64,000 nt of DNA from Legionella sp. (GTDB taxonomy: Bacteria; Pseudomonadota; Gammaproteobacteria; Legionellales; Legionellaceae). The translations under genes and the position numbers were made by a program. Location: positions 24,009 through 88,008 of the forward strand of contig JAFKHV010000013.1 in the NCBI GenBank assembly GCA_017306715.1, written 5' to 3'. The notes under the pieces are model-generated. The model worked only from the letters and a program-made list of their open reading frames with translations. It made no database searches and was not told where the DNA came from. Below are positions 54,193 through 62,492 of this stretch, one piece after another (the first letter of the stretch is position 1; each line of letters begins with the position of its first letter).

Positions 54193-54462
54193 TTATGGCG
54201 ATATGTTCTTTGCATTGATGATCTCATTTGCTCGGGCAGGCTCGGTTATCTTTGTTGGTGTTGATACAGGCTCTTTTTTTATCAGACTCTGAAATAATCT
54301 CTGGGATTTGGCGCCCAAAAAAGATACCATGGCGGGCCCTGTCCCTGCTGTTTCTTTAATGGCTTCAAGCAGCTCTGCTGCCGATTTAAGCTGACCATTT
54401 TCATGATAGATATTTACAGTGAAGACAAACATCACACATCCCAAAATAAAAACAGTATACAC
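54193..54462 (-). CDS. Short membrane-anchored hypothetical protein
   Basis: The 89-residue protein has one N-terminal hydrophobic segment (MYTVFILGCVMFVFTVNIYH), which may anchor it in the inner membrane. A helical, Lys/Glu-containing remainder includes LKSAAELLEAIKETAGTGPAMVSF and a Pro/Thr-rich tail. No family is recognised. A Cys at residue 9 is not in a lipobox. The gene is 50 bases upstream of rlpA on the same strand, so they may be co-transcribed. Confidence 0.6.
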   Translation of the reverse strand: MYTVFILGCVMFVFTVNIYHENGQLKSAAELLEAIKETAGTGPAMVSFLGAKSQRLFQSLIKKEPVSTPTKITEPARANEIINAKNISP

Positions 54463-54774
54463 GAGTGTTAACCCTCGCGGGAGTAAAGGGGCAAAGCACT
54501 TGATGTTATATTATTCATCTTAAATGGAGAAATTGCGCAAGGAGCTATCGTACTTTTAAAGTTATATTATTAGAATTATAAAGCGTTGTTATCTAAAATA
54601 ACGTCGTCGGAATTAGGACTTATTATTGGCCATAAAGAGGATTTAATTATACAATTGGTGTTTTAATAGTGAGTGTACTTAGGAACCCTTATTTTAATAA
54701 AACAGGCTCTATATGTTTAAATTAGATCTCTGTATCAGCGGCTAAAGAGATCTAATTTAGTATCTATTTCAACT
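54463..54774. other. Intergenic region without a gene, containing a long hairpin
   Basis: About 310 bases. The only notable element is the 14-bp perfect inverted repeat at 54718-54759, listed separately. No coding frame is supported. Confidence 0.5.
54718..54759. terminator. Perfect 14-bp inverted repeat downstream of the SDR gene
   Basis: TAAATTAGATCTCT (54718-54731) pairs with AGAGATCTAATTTA (54746-54759) around a 14-base loop, 15 bases beyond the stop of the minus-strand SDR gene. No T-run follows, so it may act as a processing or stabilising 3' hairpin rather than a strict terminator. Confidence 0.5.
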
Positions 54775-55634
54775 TTAACTATTCACAATAACCCCGCCAT
54801 TAGGGTGTAAAACTTGTCCGGTCATGTAGGACGATTCATCAGATGCAAGATATAAATATGCTCCAGCGATTTCATAAGGTTGGCCGGCGCGTTTCATAGG
54901 CACCTGATCGCCAAAGTGGCTTACCTTTTCAGCATCGAAACTTGACGGTATTAATGGAGTCCAAACGGGGCCCGGAGCCACTGCATTGACCCGAATTCCT
55001 TTTTCAACAAGATTCTGTGACAAAGAGCGTGTAAAAGCCACTAAAGCACCTTTGGTAGCAGAATAATCGAGCAGTTGCTCACTGCCTTTGTAGGCAGTAA
55101 CTGATGTCGAGTTGATAATCACCGCCCCTTTACTCAGGTGGGGTAGGAGCGCTTTGGTCATATAGAACGTTGAAAAAAATTAGTTTTAAATGTCTTTTCC
55201 ATTTGTTCACAACTAATATCTTCAATACGTTCCTGAGGATACTGTACAGCAATATTATTAACCAGAATGTCGATGGAGCCGTATTGTTTTATTGCGTCTT
55301 CACAAAGTTTTTTACAGGCATCATATTCCTGCAAATCTGCTGAATAGAGCCAGCAAGTACGGCCCATATTTTCAATAACACGTTTCGTTTCCTGAGCATC
55401 TTCTTCTTCGTCGAGATAATGAACGAATACATTTGCGCCTTCTTTGGCAAAAAGGCAAGCGACAGCGCGGCCAATTCCACTATCAGCTCCAGTAATGAGC
55501 GCAGTTTTCCCTGCTAATTTATTACTTGATTGGTAGTTAGGATCCAGATAAATAGGACGAGGATTCATCTCTTTTTCTATACCGGGTTGATGAGATTGAT
55601 GTTGTGGAGGTTGCTGTTGGTTAGAATGGGTCAT
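54775..55634 (-). pseudogene. Short-chain dehydrogenase (YghA/YhdF type), frameshifted
   Basis: The ATG at 55634 encodes SDR landmarks: the Rossmann loop GKTALITGADSGIGRAVACLF, VHYLDEEEDAQETKRVIE, and IDILVNNIAVQYPQ. The frame ends early at TNFFQRSI. The other frame (54775-55161) continues MTKALLPHL, NSTSVTAYKGSEQLLDYSATKGALVAFTRSL (catalytic Ser, Tyr, Lys) and a C-terminal YMTGQVLHPNGGVIVNS. Adding one base to a run of seven A at 55173-55179 joins them as KTNFFSTFYMTKALL, giving a normal protein of about 286 residues. The family is often found in stress or osmoadaptation islets. A sequencing error in the homopolymer is a real alternative to a true mutation. Confidence 0.85.
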
Positions 55635-55695
55635 GATTTATCTCCTGTAATACGAGTTAAACAATGAGATGGCAAGATAAAAACTAGGCGTTGAC

Positions 55696-56190
55696 TCAAT
55701 CAGTAACGAGGGCTTTACTTTTTTGTTCTAATGCGCGCCATTGAGACTCTAAAGAATTACCTTCTTTTTTCTCCAGGGTTAAAATAATAGCGCCTTTATC
55801 AATTTGATCTTGATAATCCTGTGCTTGGATTTCGGAAATATTTAAACCAAGAAGGGTGCCCATTAGGGTTCCCGAGACGATTCCTGCTAAAGGTCCGGCG
55901 ATAATTAAACCCAGAGCGGGGAAAAACACATTCGTGCCTAACGCTGCAATTGCGCCAAGGATTCCACCTACAGAACCGCCAATGGCTCCGCCAGTACCAA
56001 TCATAGTGCCTGCAGAGGTCGGTGATAAATTATCATCCTTATCAATCGCATAACGGTCCATCGATGCCTGAGACATAATAATATTAATGTCGCGAGCCTC
56101 ATAACCGCTATCTAAAGCGAGTTGATAGGCATTATCGGCGCTTTGTTTGTCATAAAATATGCCAACAAGTAGATTCGAATCGGTTGTCAT
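55696..56190 (-). CDS. Glycine-zipper stress-type membrane protein
   Basis: The 164-residue protein begins with a small alpha/beta domain (LLVGIFYDKQSADNAYQLALDSGYEARDINIIMSQ) like general stress protein 17M. A Gly/Ala-rich glycine-zipper hydrophobic hairpin at about 60-115 follows (GTMIGTGGAIGGSVGGILGAIAAL and LGLIIAGPLAGIVSGTLMGTLLGL), then a short charged tail. It is a paralogue of the protein at 56420-56908, with the same order and length. The role is probably envelope or stress related, inferred from family resemblance and neighbours. Confidence 0.8.
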   Translation of the reverse strand: MTTDSNLLVGIFYDKQSADNAYQLALDSGYEARDINIIMSQASMDRYAIDKDDNLSPTSAGTMIGTGGAIGGSVGGILGAIAALGTNVFFPALGLIIAGPLAGIVSGTLMGTLLGLNISEIQAQDYQDQIDKGAIILTLEKKEGNSLESQWRALEQKSKALVTD

Positions 56191-56235
56191 TATTATTATC
56201 TCCTACAGAAATAGGGAAAAACATCTTCCCTATAA

Positions 56236-56388
56236 TTAAACTCCACCACGTGTCAGTAAAATAATTAATAAAATAAGCACGATTAAGCCCACACCGCCAC
56301 TGGGATAATATCCCCAACCACTGCTGTAAGGCCAAGTTGGTAAAAGTGCTACGAGTAGAACAATTAAAATTAATAATGTTAGGCTCAT
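56236..56388 (-). CDS. DUF3309-type small membrane protein
   Basis: A 50-residue protein reading MSLTLLILIVLLVALLPTWP, then an aromatic/Gly-rich loop (YSSGWGYYPSGG), then VGLIVLILLIILLTRGG. This is a typical DUF3309 product, with two hydrophobic helices flanking a Trp/Tyr/Gly loop. AAGGAATGATC precedes the ATG at 56388. It sits between the two glycine-zipper paralogues, all on the same strand, suggesting one transcript. The function of the family is unknown; it is often seen among stress-inducible genes. Confidence 0.88.
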   Translation of the reverse strand: MSLTLLILIVLLVALLPTWPYSSGWGYYPSGGVGLIVLILLIILLTRGGV

Positions 56389-56419
56389 GATCATTCCTTA
56401 TGATAGTTAATGATGATAG

Positions 56420-56908
56420 TTAATGAGAATATTTAGACCAGATTTTTTCCATATCGGGTCGCGAAGGATCTTGGGTTACTCCAAGCATAATACTACCTTC
56501 TTTAATTTGGCTTTCGTATAACTGAGCACGATCTTCAGGGATTCCCCAACCAATAAGCGAGCCCAGTAATCCCCCTGAAATGCTCCCTGCACCGGCGCCA
56601 ATTAGCCCGGCTACTAAGGGGCCAGCAAGCACGAGACCAATTCCTGGAAAGACTACGGTTGACCCAATACCAATGATGGCACCTAGAGTTCCGCCGATAG
56701 CGCCACCCGTGGCACCACCTAAAGCAAGGCCATCCATAGATTTATCACCTTGAACTTCTTTAACGAAAACAGAATCCGGCTCATCGGCTAAAACAACATT
56801 GATTTCTTCTGGTTTATAACCTTGAGCCAGTGCATCTTGATAAGCGCTTTCTGCGGTATCCTGATCTTTGAGTAAAACAGTGACGAATTTCTTTGCAGGC
56901 ATATCCAT
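56420..56908 (-). CDS. Glycine-zipper stress-type membrane protein, paralogue
   Basis: The 162-residue protein parallels the one at 55696-56190: an N-terminal domain (FVTVLLKDQDTAESAYQDALAQGYKPEEINVVLAD) followed by a Gly-rich membrane hairpin (ALGGATGGAIGGTLGAIIGIGSTVVFPGIGLVLAGPLVAGLIGAGAGSISGGLLGSLIGWG) and a charged tail containing EDRAQLYESQIKEGSIML. AAGGAG lies 6 bases before the ATG. Two copies around a DUF3309 gene suggest a local duplication in a stress islet. Confidence 0.82.
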   Translation of the reverse strand: MDMPAKKFVTVLLKDQDTAESAYQDALAQGYKPEEINVVLADEPDSVFVKEVQGDKSMDGLALGGATGGAIGGTLGAIIGIGSTVVFPGIGLVLAGPLVAGLIGAGAGSISGGLLGSLIGWGIPEDRAQLYESQIKEGSIMLGVTQDPSRPDMEKIWSKYSH

Positions 56909-57006
56909 ATTTCTCTCCTTAACTATTCTGTCTGAAGAATAGAGGCTCCCAAAGGTACTACGGCAGGTAAAAGCGCTCTATCGTAAGTATAGTTGTAACG
57001 GTGAAA

Positions 57007-57708
57007 CTAATACTGCTCAAAAGAAACTATTTGATAATGTTCATTTAAACAGGATATTAATTTATTGGGCATAATGCAATGCTCTGTTGCAGTTTTCCAC
57101 GTGATTTTGTATTTATAATGCATCATGCTGTGGGTGTTTTCCCAAAAGGCCTGAATAAATTTTACTTGATATCCTAAGGGTTGAATTAATAAGGATAAAT
57201 CAGGAGGGACACACAGTTTATCCGTAGTTACAAGCACTACAAGAGCGTGTTGATCGCGTGGTAATTTAAAATCAATTTTTTTAAAAAAATAAAGAACGAC
57301 AATGCAAATCAGTGTGCCTGTTATTCCTAAAAAAAACTGACCGCCCCCAAAGCATAAACCAATTACGGTAACCACCCAAAAAGTTGCTGCAGTGGTGACG
57401 CCACTAATGTGATTCGCATTTTTGAAGATAATGCCCGCGCCAATAAAGCCCACTCCAGTTAAAATACCTAGAGGCAAACGCATGGTATCGAGCATTACAA
57501 AGGAATCTAAAGCTCTGCCATGTAAGGACATAAGAATATTTGCTTGAATCATGGCTAAAGCGGACGCAAGACATAAAATAATCGTTGTTCTAAATCCAGC
57601 TGAGTGTCCTTGCGTTTCGCGATTAATACCAATAACTCCACCTGCAATTACTGCCAGGAGCAGTCGCAACAGAATATCGCCCATGCTTGGATGTAATACA
57701 GCGTCCAT
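57007..57708 (-). CDS. MgtC/SapB-family membrane protein
   Basis: The start at 57708 (MDAVLHPSMGDILLRLLLA) follows AAGGAG by 6-7 bases; a frame extension upstream lacks one. The 233-residue protein has the MgtC core of several membrane helices: AVIAGGVIGINRETQGHSAGFRTTIILCLASALAMI, DTMRLPLGILTGVGFIGAGIIF and GVTTAATFWVVTVIGLCFGGGQF, with the conserved Arg/Glu in INRE. The cytoplasmic C-terminal domain (from about 150) is present. MgtC-type proteins inhibit ATP synthase or aid survival in magnesium-poor host vacuoles in Salmonella and others. Its presence fits intracellular life, though many family members are merely envelope proteins. The start lies in the 3' end of the upstream hemerythrin gene region. 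Confidence 0.9.
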   Translation of the reverse strand: MDAVLHPSMGDILLRLLLAVIAGGVIGINRETQGHSAGFRTTIILCLASALAMIQANILMSLHGRALDSFVMLDTMRLPLGILTGVGFIGAGIIFKNANHISGVTTAATFWVVTVIGLCFGGGQFFLGITGTLICIVVLYFFKKIDFKLPRDQHALVVLVTTDKLCVPPDLSLLIQPLGYQVKFIQAFWENTHSMMHYKYKITWKTATEHCIMPNKLISCLNEHYQIVSFEQY

Positions 57709-57773
57709 ATTTTTCTCCTTATTCTTTTTAAATCCAATAATGGATGGGAGAGGGCTTATATCGGCTATTTGGG

Positions 57774-58232
57774 CTACTGGTGCAGCAATTTCTGGCATTC
57801 TTTTTTATATTTTGGCTTAAGATAGTGCATGTGCTCTTTAAGTGCATAGGCTGTAAATTCATCTAATTCTTTTTGCGCCAATTTAAACACCTGGTTCTCT
57901 TCTTCATGAACATGATGTTCAACCAGATTTTTTAATTCATGTACTTGTTTTAGCCATTCATCCTCACGCGCTTGCAATTTTAAAATAAAGAATATTTTTT
58001 CTTTAATTTCCTCATGCTCTTTGATTCCGTGTAAAGCTTGTCCTTCACTGTGTGCACATTGGCATAGGGCAGCATAAAAGGTAGCTTCTTCGGTTTGCGC
58101 ATGAACCATTAACTCCTCAGCAATAAGCGTCATAATTTGTTGTTTGCGCAGGAAGGTTGGGGCTTTATCTAATTGTTTAAATAATTGGGATACATACTGA
58201 TGATCCCACTTTAAATAATCATAAATATTCAT
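57774..58232 (-). CDS. Hemerythrin-like HHE-domain protein
   Basis: The 152-residue four-helix bundle has metal-binding pattern residues in order: His11 (WDHQYV), His44 and Glu48/49 (MVHAQTEEATFYAAL), His73 (IKEHEEI), and a final pair near His106-Glu111 (LVEHHVHEEENQVF). Such di-iron proteins bind oxygen or reactive nitrogen species and often act in redox sensing or iron storage. It is followed closely by mgtC-type and preceded by a zinc alcohol dehydrogenase, on the same strand, as in a stress-response operon. Confidence 0.9.
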   Translation of the reverse strand: MNIYDYLKWDHQYVSQLFKQLDKAPTFLRKQQIMTLIAEELMVHAQTEEATFYAALCQCAHSEGQALHGIKEHEEIKEKIFFILKLQAREDEWLKQVHELKNLVEHHVHEEENQVFKLAQKELDEFTAYALKEHMHYLKPKYKKECQKLLHQ

Positions 58233-58242
58233 GGCAAACCTC

Positions 58243-59415
58243 CTAAAATTTTATCATTACTTTGATGCAGTTATCTTGCTTGTTGCAGAATGTTTCATAT
58301 GCTTGCGGTGCATCATCAATTCGGATTTGATGGCTAATGATTTGTGATGGGTCGAGCTTCTCTTCCAAAATCTTTTCCAAAAGCAATTTCATATATTTTG
58401 GTACATGAGTTTGTCCCATTTTGAAAGTCAAACCTTTATTCATTGCTGCCCCAAAGGGGATGTTATCAATATTTCCCAGATAAACCCCGGGTATGGATAC
58501 GGTTCCTCCTTTTTTACAACACTGTATCGCTTCGCGTAAAACATGAGCACGCGAGCTAGAGAGGTAGGTAACTTGCTTTAGCCGGTCAACAAAGGAATCA
58601 AATGTTGGCCCAATGTGTGCTTCAGCACCCACCGCATCGATACAGGCATCGGGTCCCCTACCTTGGGTCATCACCATGAGTGCGTCGTAAACGGGTTCAT
58701 CCTGAAAATTAATGATTTCAGCGTTGCCTAATTTTTCTGCAAGCTTGAGTCGTTCTGGGACGCAATCAATTGCAATTACCCGCTCAGCACCCAACAGCCG
58801 TGCACTGATGATGGAGAATAATCCTACAGGCCCGCAACCCCACACAGCTACGGTGTTACCGGGTTTAATGTTGCAGTTTTCAGCAGCCATGTATCCTGTG
58901 GGTAAAATATCGCTGAGAAATAGAACTTTCTCATCCGGTATCCCTTCAGGTACTTTTATTGGGCCGACCTCAGCAAAGGGCACGCGCACATATTCTGCTT
59001 GACCACCTGCAAACCCGCCCAGAAGATGTGAATAACCAAATAGCCCTGCAGGGGAGCTTCCTAGTTGTTCTTTAGCAAGTAATGCATTGGGATTGGAATT
59101 CTCACATAAGGAAAAAAGTTGTCGTTTACAAAACTCGCAATTACCACAGGAAATTGTAAATGGCACCACAATCTTATCGCCTATTTTTAAACGATGCACC
59201 TCGGAGCCAGCTTCAACAATTTCACCCATAAATTCATGGCCAAGAATATCCCCATTTTTCATTTCCGGCATAATGCCATTATATAAATGAAGGTCAGATC
59301 CACAGATAGCCGATGCGGTAACTTTAATAATTACATCCGTTTTGTTGATAATTTTAGGATTGTGAACTTCGTTCACTTGTACGTTTTTTTTGCCATGCCA
59401 ACATAAAGCTTTCAT
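58243..59415 (-). CDS. Zinc-dependent alcohol dehydrogenase (formaldehyde dehydrogenase-like)
   Basis: The ATG at 59415 ([10 protein letters not shown]) follows GGAGG by 5 bases. The 390-residue enzyme has the catalytic zinc ligands ([11 protein letters not shown] and [10 protein letters not shown]), the four-Cys structural zinc site ([15 protein letters not shown]), and the NAD loop [29 protein letters not shown]. This is the glutathione-independent formaldehyde dehydrogenase-like branch with a long insertion after residue 100, common in aquatic and soil bacteria. Substrates may be aldehydes or secondary alcohols. It leads the hemerythrin/MgtC group. Confidence 0.92.
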   Translation of the reverse strand: MKALCWHGKKNVQVNEVHNPKIINKTDVIIKVTASAICGSDLHLYNGIMPEMKNGDILGHEFMGEIVEAGSEVHRLKIGDKIVVPFTISCGNCEFCKRQLFSLCENSNPNALLAKEQLGSSPAGLFGYSHLLGGFAGGQAEYVRVPFAEVGPIKVPEGIPDEKVLFLSDILPTGYMAAENCNIKPGNTVAVWGCGPVGLFSIISARLLGAERVIAIDCVPERLKLAEKLGNAEIINFQDEPVYDALMVMTQGRGPDACIDAVGAEAHIGPTFDSFVDRLKQVTYLSSSRAHVLREAIQCCKKGGTVSIPGVYLGNIDNIPFGAAMNKGLTFKMGQTHVPKYMKLLLEKILEEKLDPSQIISHQIRIDDAPQAYETFCNKQDNCIKVMIKF

Positions 59416-59635
59416 AGAACCTCCAGTGTTCACCGAATTCAAGACATTAACGCTTATAATTTTAATTATGGTTCATATGAATGATATGGCAAAATAATTA
59501 AAAATTAATTAATATTTTTTGAGTTAAATCAGTATAATTATCAAAAAAAATATTAATAATATTTTAAATTTTTTTGATCAAATTTAAAAATAGGTTTACC
59601 ATTATAAGTGCGTCATTAGAAAAGGAGAACTTGAC

Positions 59636-59788
59636 ATGGCTACTCAAAAAAAATCAGGAAGAGGTTCTAACTTGACCCCAGAAGATCGCAAAAAAGGTGG
59701 TGAAAATTCCCACAGCAGTAAAGGCTCTAAAAGCAGTCATAAACTAACAGCGTCCGACCGTAAAAAAGGCGGAGAGAACTCTCGTTAA
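59636..59788 (+). CDS. Double-KGG stress-induced protein
   Basis: A 50-residue protein with two near-identical units: NLTPEDRKKGGENSH and KLTASDRKKGGENSR. It is strongly hydrophilic and Ser/Lys/Gly-rich, of the KGG stress family. GGAG lies 8-9 bases before the ATG at 59636. A strong terminator (59797-59820) follows. It is too short for many gene callers. The other KGG gene is at 50220. Confidence 0.9.
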   Translation: MATQKKSGRGSNLTPEDRKKGGENSHSSKGSKSSHKLTASDRKKGGENSR

Positions 59789-59796
59789 ACCAATAG

Positions 59797-59820
59797 GCCC
59801 ATCTTTTGATGGGCTTTTTT
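59797..59820 (+). terminator. Intrinsic terminator
   Basis: GCCCATC-TTTT-GATGGGC followed by six T, directly after the double-KGG gene, is a canonical Rho-independent terminator. Confidence 0.9.
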
Positions 59821-59833
59821 ATGAGGTTATCCT

Positions 59834-59968
59834 ATGAAAAAAGAACATCCGGAAGTTGAAAATATAAAAAATATTTGTGATATAAATTCCGATGCAAAAA
59901 ATGCGCATCCGGTCTGCGATAAATTGAAAAACAAGCGGGAATCTAAAAGTATTAAGAAGAGAAAGTAA
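59834..59968 (+). CDS. Small basic hypothetical protein
   Basis: A 44-residue frame from ATG 59834, 7 bases after GAGG, reads MKKEHPEVENIKNICDINSD and ends KSIKKRK. Two Cys and a basic tail suggest a small nucleic-acid- or metal-binding protein, but it could be a spurious frame. It lies within 50 bases of the KGG terminator and opposite to the DUF883-like remnant. Confidence 0.5.
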   Translation: MKKEHPEVENIKNICDINSDAKNAHPVCDKLKNKRESKSIKKRK

Positions 59969-60007
59969 GAATAGATATAAGGCAGATCCAAAAGGATCTG
60001 CAGTGTC

Positions 60008-60176
60008 TTAATTCTTACTCAAAATTCCTTTCAGGGCGAAATAACCAACAATCCCAAAAAGCATAGATTGTAGGGGATGTTTTTCAACATAACTTAGCCA
60101 ATCTTCTCCTGATTTTTTTAATTTGTTTTGCACCTTGGTCCATTACTTCTTGAGTGTGTTTTTTGTATTTATCCAT
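60008..60176 (-). pseudogene. Small DUF883/ElaB-like membrane protein, frameshifted
   Basis: From an ATG at 60176 (GGAG 6-7 bases upstream) the frame reads MDKYKKHTQEVMDQGAKQIK, then leaves the family. Removing one base from a run of seven (T run at 60113-60119 on the plus strand) continues KSGEDWLSYVEKHPLQSMLFGIVGYFALKGILSKN, the characteristic W-x-x-Y-V-x-x-H-P end of DUF883/ElaB-like stress proteins. The restored protein would have 55 residues. A homopolymer sequencing error is a plausible cause. Confidence 0.7.
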
Positions 60177-60384
60177 AATAATCTCCATAAATTATCATTA
60201 ATTTCAGACTAACATATTAATCACTTAATGAAACGAATTTATTAAAATAAATTTATCTTTTTCTGAAAAATTATTTTGCATTTTTTGTGCTCATTTGATT
60301 ATTTTCAAAAATAAACTAATTTTTAAGACTTAAATTATTATGATAATTCATAAATTTATTGCACAACTTCATTAAGGACGAAAA

Positions 60385-61755
60385 ATGAAAATAATATGGA
60401 TATTGTGGGCATTCTTTTTCGTTGCATCATGCAGTTGGGCGTCACCAAATGGATCTAAGAAGGTTACAGTCACTCTGTTTGAATGGAAGTTTTTTTCGGT
60501 GGCGCGGGAGTGTCAAGAGTTTTTGGGTCCTATGGGATATGGCTATGTGGAGATCTCCCCAGCTCAGGAGCATATACAAGGCTTTCAATGGTGGACTTCT
60601 TATCAACCAGTTAGCTATCAGCTCTTAAGCAGGCTTGGATCACCACAAGAATTTAGTCAGATGATTAAAACCTGCCATGAAGCGGGTGTTAAAATAATTG
60701 CCGATGTGGTGTTGAATCATATGTCAAATCGCTTGGAGGGTATTGGCACCGGAGGGACCCGGTTTACCAAGTATAATTATCCAGGTCTTTATCAGCTAAA
60801 TGACTTTCATACTTGCCATGATCCAATTACCAATTATCAAAGTCGAGAACAGGTGCAGTCTTGTGAATTGGATAGCTTGGCTGATTTAGATACGGGTAGT
60901 AAAAAGGTTCAAGAACAAATAGTTGCCTATCTTAAGCGCTTAGCCGCTTATGGTGTCGATGGTTTTCGTATTGATGCAGCAAAACATATCTCTAGCGCTG
61001 ATTTACAGGCAATTAAGAGGCAACTTCCAAATTCTATTTATTGGGTGCAAGAAGTTATCTACGGGGAAGGGGAGCCGATTCATCCCAAAGAATACTTAAG
61101 TCTTGGGGATGTCGATGAATTCCGTTATGCCTGGGATTTGAAGCGGATATTTTTAACAGAAAAACTCACTTATTTGAAAACATTTGGGGAGCAATGGGGC
61201 TATCTACCTCAACATTATGCCCGAGTTTTTATTGATAATTGGGATACGGAACGCAATAATTCTACTTTAAATTATAAAAATGAAGCAACCTATACCCTGG
61301 CTTATGTTTTTATGCTGACTTATCCTTACGGCGAGCCCAACATATTTTCCGGGTATGAGTTTGAAGATATCAATTCTGGGCCTCCGAATCAGGGTGAGGT
61401 TCGCCAATGTTATCAAGATAAGTGGAAATGCCAGCATCGTTGGCCGCAAATTGCCACACTGATTCATTTTCATAATGAAATCAAAGATGCTCCCGTTTCC
61501 TGGTGGTGGAGTAATGATAATAATGCCATTGCTTACGCGCGTGGAAATAAAGGCCTGGTGGTTATTAATCACGAATTAAATACATTGTACCAAACGTTTC
61601 AAACGCCACTCGTTGATGGCATCTATTGTGACTTGCAGCATGGATATCTGAACAAAGACAATAAATGTGTTGGGCAAAGTTATTTGATTAGTCAGGGACG
61701 TTTTACTGTTCAAGTTAGTGCAAATGACGCTGTAGTATTGTGGCCTTGTAATTAA
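60385..61755 (+). CDS. Secreted GH13 alpha-amylase, animal-like, with a changed NHD motif
   Basis: The 456-residue protein has a signal sequence; VASC (Cys16) could be a lipobox. It follows the animal-type alpha-amylase order: DVVLNH (107-112), DGFRIDAAKH with nucleophile Asp197, the acid Glu223 in WVQEVIYGEGE, and FIDNWDTERNNS with Asp287. In standard enzymes the last reads F-V-D-N-H-D-N-Q-R; here the His is Trp286, so transition-state binding may differ. All three catalytic acids remain. It would hydrolyse starch or glycogen, perhaps from amoebal hosts. AAGGACG precedes the ATG. Confidence 0.9.
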   Translation: MKIIWILWAFFFVASCSWASPNGSKKVTVTLFEWKFFSVARECQEFLGPMGYGYVEISPAQEHIQGFQWWTSYQPVSYQLLSRLGSPQEFSQMIKTCHEAGVKIIADVVLNHMSNRLEGIGTGGTRFTKYNYPGLYQLNDFHTCHDPITNYQSREQVQSCELDSLADLDTGSKKVQEQIVAYLKRLAAYGVDGFRIDAAKHISSADLQAIKRQLPNSIYWVQEVIYGEGEPIHPKEYLSLGDVDEFRYAWDLKRIFLTEKLTYLKTFGEQWGYLPQHYARVFIDNWDTERNNSTLNYKNEATYTLAYVFMLTYPYGEPNIFSGYEFEDINSGPPNQGEVRQCYQDKWKCQHRWPQIATLIHFHNEIKDAPVSWWWSNDNNAIAYARGNKGLVVINHELNTLYQTFQTPLVDGIYCDLQHGYLNKDNKCVGQSYLISQGRFTVQVSANDAVVLWPCN

Positions 61756-61838
61756 GTAAAGCTCAGTAAAAGTGATCTGGATGCTGCGAATAGATTTGAA
61801 CGTATCGTACATCCAGATCCAGGAGTTTAAAAATTTAT

Positions 61839-62297
61839 TTAAACATTACTCATTTCAGCTATGGTTGTTTCGAGCCATTTTTTATGCTTTTTCTCATCTT
61901 CATAACCCTGATTTAAAACATCGAGGGCATCAATCCACTCATCGGCATAATTCGTTAAACGTTCATAAGCCGTATTCGTATCAATTTCATTAGAGAGCAT
62001 GGCATGAAGAATTGCTTTATCACCCAACAACTCAGCGAAGACTACTTTACCTTGTGTGAGCAGTTGTTTCACTCCAGGGCCGCTAGGCGGTTCAAGCTGA
62101 TGCTTTTTGAGCAGCTGGGTAATTTGTTGTATATGGCGCTGATGATCCTCTTTAAATTCTTCTAACTTTTCTTTATAGACAGGATTATCCAGGCGATTGA
62201 TTGCTGCCTCATAAGCTTCAACCGCATCATAATCCAGCTCGCAGAGTTGATATAGGGCAGAGGCAAAATTACTTTGAGTGCCAACTAGAGTAACCAT
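61839..62297 (-). CDS. DUF2383 ferritin-like stress protein
   Basis: The 152-residue protein is a predicted four-helix bundle with ALYQLCELDYDAVEAYEAAINRLDN, YKEKLEEFKEDHQRHIQQI and a C-terminal ALDVLNQGYEDEKKHKKWLE helix. E-x-x-H-like residues in helices 1 and 2 match the DUF2383/PA2169 family. Function is unknown, but members occur in stress islets with CsbD- and KGG-type proteins, as here. A GGAGAG site lies 5-6 bases before the ATG. Confidence 0.85.
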   Translation of the reverse strand: MVTLVGTQSNFASALYQLCELDYDAVEAYEAAINRLDNPVYKEKLEEFKEDHQRHIQQITQLLKKHQLEPPSGPGVKQLLTQGKVVFAELLGDKAILHAMLSNEIDTNTAYERLTNYADEWIDALDVLNQGYEDEKKHKKWLETTIAEMSNV

Positions 62298-62492
62298 AAT
62301 TCTCTCCTTATTTTTAGATTGATCGTCTTCAATATTAAGTAGAAATGGTTTTCTTTTAAGAAAGGAATTTTAGTATACCCTATGTTTTGAAAAGTGTCAT
62401 CCTGTGTCGATTTTTGTGCCTTTCTACTCTGAGTTAGATGGCTTACTTTAAGCAATCTTTTAGTCTATGCTTATTATCTTCAAGGAGATAAT

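Noticed and set aside
61772..61993. Plus-strand frame opposite the DUF2383 gene
   Set aside because: It overlaps a clear minus-strand family gene and has no motif of its own.
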